Counted from the first letter of the stretch, positions 27,496 through 36,411 are shown. The stretch is 64,000 nucleotides of DNA from Alterisphingorhabdus sp038748365 (GCA_038748365.1 JBCDIZ010000002.1:186001-250000), one strand, 5' to 3'. Translations and numbers: made by a program. The notes: generated by a model not told the origin, from the letters alone.

Positions 27496-27564
27496 CCGTT
27501 CGTATCGAGCGTAGTCGAGAGACAGCAACAGGTATGGCGTCTCGACTACGCTCGACGCGAACGG
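27496..27564. repeat. 69-nt palindromic repeat, copy 2 (CCGTTCG...CGAACGG family)
   Basis: The unit starts CCGTTCGTATCGAGCGTAG and ends CTACGCTCGACGCGAACGG, with a short AGCAACAGGTATGGC loop. It differs from copies 1 and 3 by compensating changes that keep the stem paired, which suggests the structure matters. It lies between the convergent ends of the PBP1a gene and lemA. Confidence 0.85.
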
Positions 27565-27587
27565 ATATGTTTACAGTCAATGATTGA

Positions 27588-28154
27588 CTATGCGTTTGAG
27601 AAACTAACCTCGGGCGCTGCCGCAATCGTGCTGCGTTCGCTTTCTGCCAATTCCCAGAAATCGCGGTGCTTAAAGCCCAGCGATCCGGCGAAAAGCACTG
27701 CCGGGAAGCTCTCCACCGCGCCATTATAACGCGCAACCACACCATTATAAGCGCGGCGTGCCGCGGCCAGCTTGTCCTCAACATCGGCAAGCTCATTCTG
27801 CAGCGATAGAAAATTGGTATTGGCTTTAAGGTCGGGATAGGCCTCAGCCAGAGCGAACAGTTTTCTCAGCGCGCTCGACAATATGTCTTCCGCCTTTGCC
27901 AAATCGCCGGGTTGCTGCGCGGAAACCGCATTGTTGCGCGCCTTGATCACCTCTTCCAGCGTCGATTTCTCATGCTCGGCATAGCCTTTGACCGCATTCA
28001 CCAGATTGGGAATCAGATCGTGTCGCTGGCGCAGTTGTGCATCAATATCGGCCCAGCCCTGACGACAGGTCTGACGCATTGCAACAAGCTGGTTGTAAAT
28101 GACGATAACACCGAGTGCGAGCACCACGGCGACGGCCACCAATATATACAGCAT
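27588..28154 (-). CDS. lemA: LemA family protein
   Basis: 188 residues. A single N-terminal membrane helix (LYILVAVAVVLALGVIVIYN) is followed by the helical LemA domain (WADIDAQLRQRHDLIPNLVNAVKGY, then ENELADVEDKLAAARRAYN-like helices, here LQNELADVEDKLAAARRAYNG). The family is anchored with its N-terminus outside and is of unknown biochemical function. It is divergent from a DUF3137 gene; these two families frequently occur side by side, which suggests a shared membrane function. Confidence 0.93.
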   Translation of the reverse strand: MLYILVAVAVVLALGVIVIYNQLVAMRQTCRQGWADIDAQLRQRHDLIPNLVNAVKGYAEHEKSTLEEVIKARNNAVSAQQPGDLAKAEDILSSALRKLFALAEAYPDLKANTNFLSLQNELADVEDKLAAARRAYNGVVARYNGAVESFPAVLFAGSLGFKHRDFWELAESERSTIAAAPEVSFSNA

Positions 28155-28260
28155 AAGCTATCCCTCTATGCGTTACTGCAATCTGTATAGTGCCAATATG
28201 TTAAGAAGTGCTGTGCTAAAGCTCCTCATTGGAAAATGGCAGAAAATGGGGCATTAGGGC

Positions 28261-29193
28261 ATGATCAATATGCCAAGCGTTGATGCGCTTATGGACGGGG
28301 AACTGGGCATATGGCTCAGGCTGCAGGACAAGAAGCGCAAAGATGCCAAACAGATTTCGCTGATGCTGGCGCTGCTCGCGGCGCCGGGCGGTATTGTCAC
28401 GGTTCTGGTGCTCAAGGAATTCGGGATCGCCAGTGTTGCTAATTTCTTTGGCGGTATAGTTGGCGCGGGCTTGCTGTTCTGGGCCTTATGGAACCGGCAG
28501 CAGGTTGTTAATACCCTCAAACAGCGAATGAACGGCGCGTTGGCCAAGGCGCTCGATCTGGAATATAGTCGGCGGGTTGAACCGGGCAGGGAGCTTGAGC
28601 ATGCCCGGACATTCAAGCTGCTACCGAACTATAACCGCAGCGAATTTGAAGACCGCTGGTCCGGCCAATTGCAGGGCACCGATTTCAGCCTTTACGAAGC
28701 GGTGCTGAAGCAGAAATCAAGCGGCCGGAGAAACAACTCCACCCGCACTGTTTTCCGGGGACTGATTATCCGTTTCACCTTTGCCCGCGACTTTTTTGGC
28801 ACAACGCTTATCGACAGGGATCGTGTGCGGTTCACGCTGTTCGGCGAGAACCGCAAGCTTGGCGGACGCACGCTGGAACCTGTCAAAATGGTCGATCCGC
28901 GTTTTGAGGATGCCTTTGATATCTTCTCGACTAACCAGGCAGAAGCTCGCTATCTGGTGCATCCTGCCTATTGCGAGCGTCTGATAGAGCTGGAGCAGAG
29001 CTTTGAGGGCAAGAAGCTCAAAGCGCTGTTCCACAATGGCGAATTGCTGGTGACTGTCTCGTCGAAAAACCTGTTCGAGAGCGCCACGCTGAGCCCGGAA
29101 AAGGACCGAGAACGGCTTGGCAAAACCATTGAGCAATTCGCGGCTTTATCCAATCTGATCAAGACGCTGAACGAACATAGCCGCGACTATTAG
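28261..29193 (+). CDS. DUF3137 domain membrane protein
   Basis: 310 residues. Two hydrophobic helices (about residues 35-52 and 58-76) precede a large soluble domain that matches the DUF3137 pattern (TDFSLYEAVLKQK, FRGLIIRF, MVDPRFEDAFDIFSTNQAEARYL). The domain function is unknown. Divergent pairing with lemA across a 106-nt promoter region is the main context clue. No catalytic motif is evident. Start ATG 28261 lacks a strong ribosome binding site. Confidence 0.85.
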   Translation: MINMPSVDALMDGELGIWLRLQDKKRKDAKQISLMLALLAAPGGIVTVLVLKEFGIASVANFFGGIVGAGLLFWALWNRQQVVNTLKQRMNGALAKALDLEYSRRVEPGRELEHARTFKLLPNYNRSEFEDRWSGQLQGTDFSLYEAVLKQKSSGRRNNSTRTVFRGLIIRFTFARDFFGTTLIDRDRVRFTLFGENRKLGGRTLEPVKMVDPRFEDAFDIFSTNQAEARYLVHPAYCERLIELEQSFEGKKLKALFHNGELLVTVSSKNLFESATLSPEKDRERLGKTIEQFAALSNLIKTLNEHSRDY

Positions 29194-29274
29194 GGCGCTG
29201 CTCCTCGCCTGTATCGCTTTACATCGCTGCCCATTGCGCTAAGTCGCGTTCTCGACAGATAACAGGAGTTGCTG

Positions 29275-30402
29275 ATGCGTGCCGAGGGGCAGGCCCATGT
29301 TGAAAAGATAAATGCCGCATTAGCGCTGGTCCGCAAATTTCTCGATTGGGACAAGGCGCTGCGCCGTCTGGATGAATTGAACGCCCGGGTAGAAGACCCG
29401 ACGCTCTGGGATGATCCCAAGGCTGCGGAAGAGGTGATGCGCGAGCGGCGACGGCTCGATGGCGCGATTTCGACGGTGAACGAGATCAGCCAGGAAATGG
29501 CCGATGCGGTCGAATTTGTCGAAATGGGCGAGGCTGAGGATGATGATGAGGTCATCGCCGAGGGCCTGGCGACTTTGGCCAAGCTGGAAGAGCGTGCCGA
29601 GAAGGACAAGATTGAGGCGCTTTTGGCGGGTGAGGCCGATGGCAATGATACTTATCTGGAAATCCATGCAGGCGCTGGCGGGACCGAGAGCCAGGACTGG
29701 GCCGAGATGCTGCTGCGCATGTATCAGCGTTGGGCTGAACAACGTGGCTATAAGGTCTCGATGGTGGAATATCAGGCGGGCGATCAGGCGGGCATCAAGT
29801 CGGCAACGCTGCTGATCAAGGGCGATAATGCCTATGGCTATGCCAAGACCGAAAGCGGTGTGCACCGACTGGTGCGCATTTCGCCCTATGACAGCGCGGC
29901 CAAGCGGCATACCAGCTTTTCCAGTGTGTGGGTCTATCCGGTGATTGACGATAATATCGATATTGCGGTCAATGAAGGTGACCTGAAAATCGACACCTAT
30001 CGCGCATCGGGCGCGGGCGGGCAGCATGTCAACACCACCGACAGCGCGGTGCGGATCACGCACATTCCGTCCGGCATCGTCGTCGCCAGCCAGAATGACC
30101 GCTCGCAGCACAAGAACCGTGCTGAGGCAATGTCCATGCTCAAGGCGCGGCTTTATGAAGAAGAACTGCGCAAACGCGAAGAAGCGGCGATGGACGAACA
30201 TGCCAGCAAGTCGGAAATCGGCTGGGGCAGCCAGATCCGCTCCTATGTGCTGCAACCCTATCAGATGGTCAAAGACCTGCGCACTGGCGTCACTTCCTCC
30301 GCGCCGTCGGACGTTCTCGATGGCGCGCTGGATCCCTTTATGGCCGCCGCCTTGTCTCAACGGGTGACTGGTGAGCAGGTGGAGGTCGAGGATGTTGACT
30401 AG
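29275..30402 (+). CDS. prfB: Peptide chain release factor 2
   Basis: 375 residues from ATG 29275, preceded by CAGGAG at a good distance; the upstream TTG in the same frame is too close to that site. GGQ (248-250) in SGAGGQHVNTTDS is the peptidyl-tRNA hydrolysis motif. The stop-codon recognition tripeptide reads SPY (RISPYDSAAKRHTSF) where E. coli has SPF. The region matching the E. coli frameshift site (KFLDWDKAL) has no internal TGA, so no programmed frameshift is needed. The gene overlaps the next by 11 nt. Confidence 0.95.
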   Translation: MRAEGQAHVEKINAALALVRKFLDWDKALRRLDELNARVEDPTLWDDPKAAEEVMRERRRLDGAISTVNEISQEMADAVEFVEMGEAEDDDEVIAEGLATLAKLEERAEKDKIEALLAGEADGNDTYLEIHAGAGGTESQDWAEMLLRMYQRWAEQRGYKVSMVEYQAGDQAGIKSATLLIKGDNAYGYAKTESGVHRLVRISPYDSAAKRHTSFSSVWVYPVIDDNIDIAVNEGDLKIDTYRASGAGGQHVNTTDSAVRITHIPSGIVVASQNDRSQHKNRAEAMSMLKARLYEEELRKREEAAMDEHASKSEIGWGSQIRSYVLQPYQMVKDLRTGVTSSAPSDVLDGALDPFMAAALSQRVTGEQVEVEDVD

Positions 30403-31444
30403 GCTCGGAGTGAGAGGTCTGGCGGCAGGGTTGGCCGGTGTTGCTGGGTTGCTTCCGTCTGCAGCGCAGGCGGACATATTGATTGGCCCGCGCTTCGCCT
30501 ACTATTTCGACAACAGCAATTTGCGAACTTCCTCCATTCCTGCCGGGGTGCAGGATGAAAGCCTGCTTATCGATGAGAATCGGCTTGCGATTGTCGAGCA
30601 AGCGTTTCCGGGTCAGGTGTCCTCTAGTGCCCAGCAGGATGGCATCGGAGTGGTGGCCGATCAGATTGCGGTACCGATGATCGGTGCTATGATCAATTTT
30701 GGTGATGACCGCGACCGTTTCACCATCAGCGCCCTTTATGGGCAGGGTAGTGGCAGTTTTGCGCAAACTCAGGCGGTGAGCCGCAGCCTTACGATACGCG
30801 ATGTCACCGAAGTCGATTTTGGTCGATTTATAGCAACAGCCGACTTCGACTATGACCGCTATGATATTGAGGCGACATGGCAGAGAAGAACGAGCGAGAG
30901 CTTCGCTTTTTTTGCCGGTGTGCGTTATGAAAGGCTTGAGCGCAGTGGGTCGGGTACATCATCTCAGGGGATTACCCAGGGGGTGAGCAATCTGCTCGAT
31001 GCTGCTATTGCGGAAATTCAGGGTGACCCGCCTCCAGTGCCGTTTCCCGACGCTCCTGGGCAGTTCTTTCCATCCATAGAAAGCGCAACTCAGGAAACGT
31101 ATAGTCTTCGTGCAGGCGTTACGGCCTTTGTGCCTTTTGCAGAAAATGCAACCGCCTTTTTCAATGGCATGGTACATGGCAGCTATCAGCCGGGCTTTAC
31201 CGCTCAATCGGTCTTTCCTGATGTCAATGGTCCTGGGCAGGATCTTGCAATCACTACGCGCAATCCATCTGAATTTAGCCTCGGGCCGGATTTTGCCGTG
31301 GGGGCGCAGATTACCGTAGCAGAGAATATTGCTCTTGATCTGCGCTATCGTGCTGTGGCGTTTTTCCCTCTTTCAGGCGCTAACAGCTTTAGCGATGCCC
31401 GGATCAACCATGGTGTGAATATCGGGTTCTCTTTCCGCTTATGA
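30392..31444 (+). CDS. Probable outer-membrane beta-barrel protein, function unknown
   Basis: 350 residues from ATG 30392, chosen because GGAGG sits six bases upstream inside the end of prfB. A signal peptide ends AAQA (about residue 28). The mature part alternates polar and hydrophobic residues in short strands with aromatic girdles (GPRFAYYFDNS, ATADFDYDRYDIEATW, FAFFAGVRYERLE, LDLRYRAVAFFP) and ends NIGFSFRL, similar to the C-terminal strand of barrel proteins. It lies between prfB and a caspase-like gene, overlapping each (11 and 4 nt), so translation is probably coupled. I do not recognise a named family. Confidence 0.7.
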   Translation: MLTRLGVRGLAAGLAGVAGLLPSAAQADILIGPRFAYYFDNSNLRTSSIPAGVQDESLLIDENRLAIVEQAFPGQVSSSAQQDGIGVVADQIAVPMIGAMINFGDDRDRFTISALYGQGSGSFAQTQAVSRSLTIRDVTEVDFGRFIATADFDYDRYDIEATWQRRTSESFAFFAGVRYERLERSGSGTSSQGITQGVSNLLDAAIAEIQGDPPPVPFPDAPGQFFPSIESATQETYSLRAGVTAFVPFAENATAFFNGMVHGSYQPGFTAQSVFPDVNGPGQDLAITTRNPSEFSLGPDFAVGAQITVAENIALDLRYRAVAFFPLSGANSFSDARINHGVNIGFSFRL

Positions 31445-32268
31445 TGATGCGCTCATTCGCTTTCATGCTGGGCTTTGTGCTACTGATACAGCCAGCCCAT
31501 GCCGATGTGCATGCGCTGGTGATTGGCACCGACTATATCGAAGCCGATGACCCGCGGCTGGAACTGGCTAATCCGGTGGTTGATGCGCGTATGGTGTCTG
31601 CATCATTGAAACGCTCGGCAGCGACCGAAGTGACGCTACTTGAGGAGCCTGATGCCAAACTATGGGAAAGTGAATTGGATCTGTTCGTCAATTCGCTTGC
31701 GCCGGATGATATCGCGCTGCTCTATTATGCTGGACATGGTTTTCAGATTGAGGGGCGGAATTATTTTCTCGCCGCCGATGGCGTCTCCTTGATACCCTTG
31801 GAGGACCTTATCCGCAGACTTACGGAAAAAGCCCGTGGCGCGATTGTGGTTGTCGATGCCTGTCGCAACAACCCGCTGGCCAGTGAGCAGGTGCAGCCGA
31901 CAGAAAGGTCGCTGGCGCTAAACATTGCTGGCGTGACGCGTTCGGTAGAGTCGATTACGCTTTACGATGTCGCCAATGCGGGCCCCGGCCTGGCGCAACT
32001 TGGCAATTTGCGCGGTCTCTCAGCGGTTGTTTTCTTCTCTACTGATCCCGGCAATGTCGCAGAAGATGGCGCCACCCCCGGTAAAGGAAGCCCATTTGCA
32101 ACCATATTTGCACGACAGATCAAGCGCCGCCAATCGCTTGATGAGACCTTTCGCAAGACGGCTATCGAGGTGAATAAAAAAACTGAAGGCCGGCAATCGC
32201 CATGGCGGCAGGGCGATTTGCCGTTTAATGTCTTTGTCGGCGGTATGCGGGTGCTTCCGATACCGTGA
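31441..32268 (+). CDS. Secreted caspase-fold (metacaspase-like, C14) protein
   Basis: 275 residues. A signal peptide (ends PAHA) precedes a p20-type caspase domain that starts VHALVIGTDYI. The catalytic His is in LLYYAGHGFQ (His99) and the Cys in VVDACRNNP (Cys141), the standard dyad order and spacing. A C-terminal p10-like region (VVFFSTDPGNVAEDG) follows. Export to the periplasm or outside is predicted, unlike cytosolic death effectors. The ATG overlaps the barrel gene stop (ATGA). The target is unknown. Confidence 0.85.
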   Translation: MMMRSFAFMLGFVLLIQPAHADVHALVIGTDYIEADDPRLELANPVVDARMVSASLKRSAATEVTLLEEPDAKLWESELDLFVNSLAPDDIALLYYAGHGFQIEGRNYFLAADGVSLIPLEDLIRRLTEKARGAIVVVDACRNNPLASEQVQPTERSLALNIAGVTRSVESITLYDVANAGPGLAQLGNLRGLSAVVFFSTDPGNVAEDGATPGKGSPFATIFARQIKRRQSLDETFRKTAIEVNKKTEGRQSPWRQGDLPFNVFVGGMRVLPIP

Positions 32269-32291
32269 ATATTCTGTCAGGACATAAAGTT

Positions 32292-33029
32292 ATGAAGGCA
32301 GCCTGCTTATCCGCCGCCATGGCCATCTTTGCACTCGCGGCTTGCAAGCCCGTAGCGTTGGACGAGGATCGCCCGGAAGACGCGCGTGCATTTCCGCGCG
32401 CTGAGCGTGAGGTGCCGGAAGTTGTCGGCAATCAATTCTCGACCGAAGCTGCGCGCGACAATCGCCATGAAGCGGAAACGGTGATGGACCTTGCCGGGAT
32501 TGTCGAGGGTATGACTGTGGCCGATATCGGCGCGGGTGAGGGTTATTACACCGTGCGTCTGGCCGAGAAGGTGGGCACGACGGGCAGGGTTCTGGCGCAG
32601 GATATTGACGGCGATGCGCTTGCACGGCTGGGCCAGCGTGTATCGCGCGATCGGCTAGATAATGTCTCGATTAAACCCGGCGCGATTGCTGACCCCCGAC
32701 TGCCTGCTAACAGTTTTGACCGCATTTTTCTGGTGCATATGTACCATGAAGTGACCGAGCCCTATGCCTTTATCTGGCGGATGCACGATGCTTTGCGTGA
32801 AGGTGGTGAAATCATCGTTGTTGATGTTGACCGCCCCAATGGCCGTCATGGCATTTCACCAAAGCAGGTTTTTTGTGAATTTGAAGCGGTAGGTTTTGAG
32901 CTGACCGAATTTGCGCTGCGCCCGGATATTCAGGGCTATTTTGCGCGCTTTGTGCCCATTGGTCCCAAGCCGGAGCCGGGCGCTATTAAAGGATGTAATG
33001 TCTCCGGAAAGCGCCGCGAGACTGAATAA
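32292..33029 (+). CDS. Lipoprotein with a class I SAM-methyltransferase fold
   Basis: 245 residues from ATG 32292 (AGGA nine bases upstream); a GTG at 32265 in frame is an alternative. The N-terminus is a lipoprotein signal with lipobox LAAC, predicting lipid attachment after export. The following domain has methyltransferase motif I (VADIGAGEGYYTVRLAE), a post-I acidic loop (VLAQDIDGDAL) and a later strand (GGEIIVVDVDRP). SAM is not known to be plentiful outside the cytoplasm, so the activity is uncertain. It follows the caspase gene with 23 nt between. Confidence 0.75.
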   Translation: MKAACLSAAMAIFALAACKPVALDEDRPEDARAFPRAEREVPEVVGNQFSTEAARDNRHEAETVMDLAGIVEGMTVADIGAGEGYYTVRLAEKVGTTGRVLAQDIDGDALARLGQRVSRDRLDNVSIKPGAIADPRLPANSFDRIFLVHMYHEVTEPYAFIWRMHDALREGGEIIVVDVDRPNGRHGISPKQVFCEFEAVGFELTEFALRPDIQGYFARFVPIGPKPEPGAIKGCNVSGKRRETE

Positions 33030-33147
33030 TCAGCGCCGTTATTACGGCCCAGTGGTAGTTAGTCATTGATTATATGTGGATTTTTTGACGCGATTTTTCG
33101 CGTAACATCTCCTATAGACGCTCGGATAAGCATGGGGAGCAGCATAG

Positions 33148-34551
33148 GTGTTTAAAGGTCTCAAGCCGATACAATATAATGGTCGTGAAGTCTGGCCGCT
33201 GATCGAGGGTGGCAAAGGTGTCTCCGCCACCAATCATGCCAGTTCGGGCGCATGGGCCGCAGCAGGCGGCATTGGCACCGTCTCGGCAGTGAATGCCGAT
33301 AGCTATGATGAAGATGGTAATGTCATTCCGCAAATCTATCATGGCCGCAAACGCGGTGATCGGCATGAAGAGCTGATCCGCTATGCCATTGATGGCGCCA
33401 TTGAACAGGTGCGCCGCGCCTATGAGATGGCCAATGGTCAGGGTGCGATCAATATCAATGTGCTGTGGGAGATGGGCGGCGCGCAGCAGGTGCTGCATGG
33501 CGTACTCGAAAAGACCAAAGGCATGGTCGCCGGTGTCACCTGCGGTGCAGGCATGCCGTATAAACTGTCCGAAATCGCGGCGCAGTATAATGTCAATTAT
33601 CTGCCGATCGTGTCGTCAGGCCGGGCATTTCGTGCATTGTGGAAACGCGCCTATCACAAAGTGGCCGAGCTGATGGCGGCGGTGGTCTATGAAGACCCGT
33701 GGCTTGCCGGCGGTCATAATGGCCTCTCCAATGCAGAAGACCCGAAAAAGCCGCAAGACCCTTATCCGCGCGTCAAGCAACTGCGCGATACGATGCGTGA
33801 TCAGGGGATCAGCGATGATGTGCCGATCATCATGGCTGGCGGCGTATGGTATTTGCGCGATTGGGCCGACTGGATTGAGAACCCAGAGCTAGGCCAGATC
33901 GCTTTCCAATTTGGCACAAGGCCGTTGCTGACCAGAGAAAGCCCGATCCCGCAGCAATGGAAGGACGAGCTGACCAAGATCGAGGAGGGCGATGTGCTGT
34001 TGCACAAGTTCAGCCCGACCGGCTTTTATTCCAGCGCTGTACGCAATGAATTTCTGCGCTCGCTGGAAGCGCGCTCGGAGCGGCAGATACCCTTTTCTAC
34101 CGAGATGGCGGGCGAGCATACCGCCCAACTTGATGTCGGGGTAAAGGGCAAGAATTTCTGGGTTGCCCCGCGTGATCTGGAGCGAGCGCGCCAATGGGAT
34201 GCGCAGGGTTTTACCACAGCATTGAAAACGCCTGACAACACCGTGGTGTTTGTCACACCTGAAGAACGCACGGTCATTCGCAAGGATCAGGCCGATTGCA
34301 TGGGCTGCCTATCACATTGCGGCTTTTCCTCATGGAAGGACCATGACAATTTCACCACTGGCCGCCTTGCTGATCCGCGCAGCTTCTGCATCCAGAAATC
34401 CTTGCAAGACATCGCCCATGGCGGCGATGTGCACCAGAATCTGATGTTTGCCGGGCACTCAGCCTATGAATTTGGCCGCGATCCGTTTTACTCCAACGGC
34501 TATGTCCCGACGGTGAAAGAGCTGGTGGAGCGGATATTGACCGGAGACTGA
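33148..34551 (+). CDS. Nitronate monooxygenase family (2-nitropropane dioxygenase-like) flavoprotein
   Basis: 467 residues from GTG 33148, with GGGGAG upstream. It follows the FMN-binding TIM-barrel pattern of the NPD/NMO family: an early GGIGTVSAVNA, the MVAGVTCGAGMPYKLSE segment, IIMAGGVWYLRDWADW, and QIAFQFGTRPLLT near the phosphate site. A C-terminal extension of about 100 residues has four cysteines (DCMGCLSHCGF and SFCIQK), which is longer than classic NMO; their role is unknown. The natural substrate is uncertain. A small membrane protein gene follows 5 nt later. Confidence 0.82.
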   Translation: MFKGLKPIQYNGREVWPLIEGGKGVSATNHASSGAWAAAGGIGTVSAVNADSYDEDGNVIPQIYHGRKRGDRHEELIRYAIDGAIEQVRRAYEMANGQGAININVLWEMGGAQQVLHGVLEKTKGMVAGVTCGAGMPYKLSEIAAQYNVNYLPIVSSGRAFRALWKRAYHKVAELMAAVVYEDPWLAGGHNGLSNAEDPKKPQDPYPRVKQLRDTMRDQGISDDVPIIMAGGVWYLRDWADWIENPELGQIAFQFGTRPLLTRESPIPQQWKDELTKIEEGDVLLHKFSPTGFYSSAVRNEFLRSLEARSERQIPFSTEMAGEHTAQLDVGVKGKNFWVAPRDLERARQWDAQGFTTALKTPDNTVVFVTPEERTVIRKDQADCMGCLSHCGFSSWKDHDNFTTGRLADPRSFCIQKSLQDIAHGGDVHQNLMFAGHSAYEFGRDPFYSNGYVPTVKELVERILTGD

Positions 34552-34556
34552 CCGCA

Positions 34557-34916
34557 GTGGTGGAGCGCATTTGCTGGGCCCTGTTGGCGCTGATCCACTT
34601 CGCCCCCTTTGCCGCGCTGTTTTCGCCCAGCATGATCGAACGGCTCTATGATATTGCGCCCGATGGCGAGGCATTTCCCCTATTGCATCATCGAGCTGCG
34701 CTGTTTGGCTGTGTCGTCATCGTCTGCGGCTGCGCCGCGCTTGATCCGGCAGTGCGTCAGCTTGCGGTGATGGTGACAGCGCTGTCGATGGTCAGTTTTC
34801 TGGCAATTTATACGATGAACGGGATGCCGGAATCACTGCGCACAATCGCCATTGCCGATGCCGTTGGACTGCCATTTCTCGCCTATGTAGCCTGGCGAGC
34901 GTTTTTCCCGACCTGA
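34557..34916 (+). CDS. Small membrane protein, family unassigned
   Basis: 119 residues with about three to four hydrophobic helices (ICWALLALIHFAPFAALF, ALFGCVVIVCGCAAL, LAVMVTALSMVSFLAIY, DAVGLPFLAYVAWRAFF). GTG start at 34557 or 34560, about 10 nt after GGAG. It is likely cotranscribed with the nitronate monooxygenase gene. I do not recognise the family. Confidence 0.65.
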   Translation: MVERICWALLALIHFAPFAALFSPSMIERLYDIAPDGEAFPLLHHRAALFGCVVIVCGCAALDPAVRQLAVMVTALSMVSFLAIYTMNGMPESLRTIAIADAVGLPFLAYVAWRAFFPT

Positions 34917-34932
34917 TCGCCTGGGGTTTGTC

Positions 34933-36282
34933 CTAATCCAACTCCCATGAGCGCTCGCCATGCTGGGTCAGATCCAGTCCTTCACGCTCATCCTCTTTAG
35001 AGACCCGCATCGGCAACACCATGCTAAGCGCAAAGCCGATAATCAGCGTGCCGATGATGGACCACAACGCGACTGCGCCGATGGCAATCGCCTGAATGAC
35101 AAGCTGGCCAATCATGCCAACGTCTTCGACATAACCGACCCCGTTAAATGCTGCGCTAGTGAATATCGCGACTAGCAGGCTGCCTAGTATCCCGCCAACG
35201 CCATGCACGGCAAAGACATCTAGCGAGTCATCGATTGCGAAGACATTCTTCACCAGCCCAATGGCATGATAGCAGACAAGAGCAGCAAGCAAGCCGATGA
35301 TAATCGCCGCGCCGGGTGAGATATAGCCCGCAGCGGGCGTGATGGTAGCAAGACCTGCAATCGCACCGGTGGCAAAGCCGATAGCGGTGGGCTTGCCTAC
35401 CCTGATCCGTTCGATCAGGAGCCAGACCAAGGCCGCGACGCTGGCGGCGATATGGGTGTTGATGATCGCAGCTGCGGCGTCGTCGCCTGCGCCGAATGAC
35501 GAACCGCCGTTAAAGCCGAACCAGCCGACCCAGAGCAATGCGGCTCCGGCAACCGTCAGCGCCGGACTATGCGGCACATGAAGCTTTTGCGGCCAGTCCT
35601 GCCGCCGACCCAGCATCATAGCGGCCACCAGCGCGGAGACACCGGCGGTGGTATGCACCACAATACCACCGGCAAAATCGAGCACACCCATGGCGGCGAG
35701 CCAGCCGCCACCCCAGATCCAGTGTGCGACCGGGGCGTAAACGATCAGGCTCCAGAGCGCGCAAAAGGCGATGACCCAGCCAAAGCGCGCGCGTTCTACC
35801 CAGGCCCCGACCATCAGCGCCGGGGTGATGACCGCAAATGTCATCTGGAACAGCACAAAGCTGCTCTCCGGTATGGTCAGCCCTTCGCGGATATTGCCAA
35901 GGCTGATCAGCATCCAGGCATTGCCCGCGCCGATAATGCCATTGCTCACACTGCCAAAGGCGAGGGTATAGCCGACCACGACCCAAAGCAGCGAGACAAT
36001 CGCGGCAATCGCGCCGCATTGCAGCAGCACCGAAAGAAAGTGCCGCGCCCGAACCAATCCGCCATAAAACAGTGCCAGACCGGGCAGAGTCATCAGCAAT
36101 ACCAGAGCGCTGGCAGCCAATATCCATGCAGTATCGCCACTGTTGCTGGGATCAATCAATATGGGATCAACCACTTCCTGCGCCATCGCGGAACTGGTAG
36201 CAAACAGCACAAAAAGGCCGGAAATAGCTTTGCCCAGGGCAATAAAAGGCTGTGACATCATGGCGGATTTTGATGTGGTCAT
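34933..36282 (-). CDS. amtB: Ammonium transporter (Amt/MEP family)
   Basis: 449 residues. An N-terminal signal-like segment (ends AMAQ) precedes about 11 membrane helices. The family signature is present: DTAWILAASALVLLMTLPGLALFYGGLVR at the start (span about 50-78), the conserved DFAGGIVVHTTAGVSALVAA with a pore-lining His, and the second His region in DVFAVHGVGGILGS. It moves ammonium/ammonia across the inner membrane. The usual partner glnK is not adjacent. It is convergent with the small membrane protein gene. Confidence 0.95.
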   Translation of the reverse strand: MTTSKSAMMSQPFIALGKAISGLFVLFATSSAMAQEVVDPILIDPSNSGDTAWILAASALVLLMTLPGLALFYGGLVRARHFLSVLLQCGAIAAIVSLLWVVVGYTLAFGSVSNGIIGAGNAWMLISLGNIREGLTIPESSFVLFQMTFAVITPALMVGAWVERARFGWVIAFCALWSLIVYAPVAHWIWGGGWLAAMGVLDFAGGIVVHTTAGVSALVAAMMLGRRQDWPQKLHVPHSPALTVAGAALLWVGWFGFNGGSSFGAGDDAAAAIINTHIAASVAALVWLLIERIRVGKPTAIGFATGAIAGLATITPAAGYISPGAAIIIGLLAALVCYHAIGLVKNVFAIDDSLDVFAVHGVGGILGSLLVAIFTSAAFNGVGYVEDVGMIGQLVIQAIAIGAVALWSIIGTLIIGFALSMVLPMRVSKEDEREGLDLTQHGERSWELD

Positions 36283-36411
36283 ATGGGTCTATCCTGCTCC
36301 CCACAGGTCGACGAATTGGCGATATCTATTCTCATGAATACAGCCATGGCATGATTTTGCCAAAACATGGTTAACGCGATGAGACGGGCAGTCGGTTTGT
36401 TGCTTGTTTGA

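Noticed and set aside
29275..29400. Programmed frameshift site in prfB
   Set aside because: The region equivalent to the E. coli site has no in-frame TGA and the gene is continuous from ATG 29275.
29320..30477. 385-codon open frame antisense to prfB
   Set aside because: Covers almost all of prfB on the other strand and has no domain signal; composition artefact.
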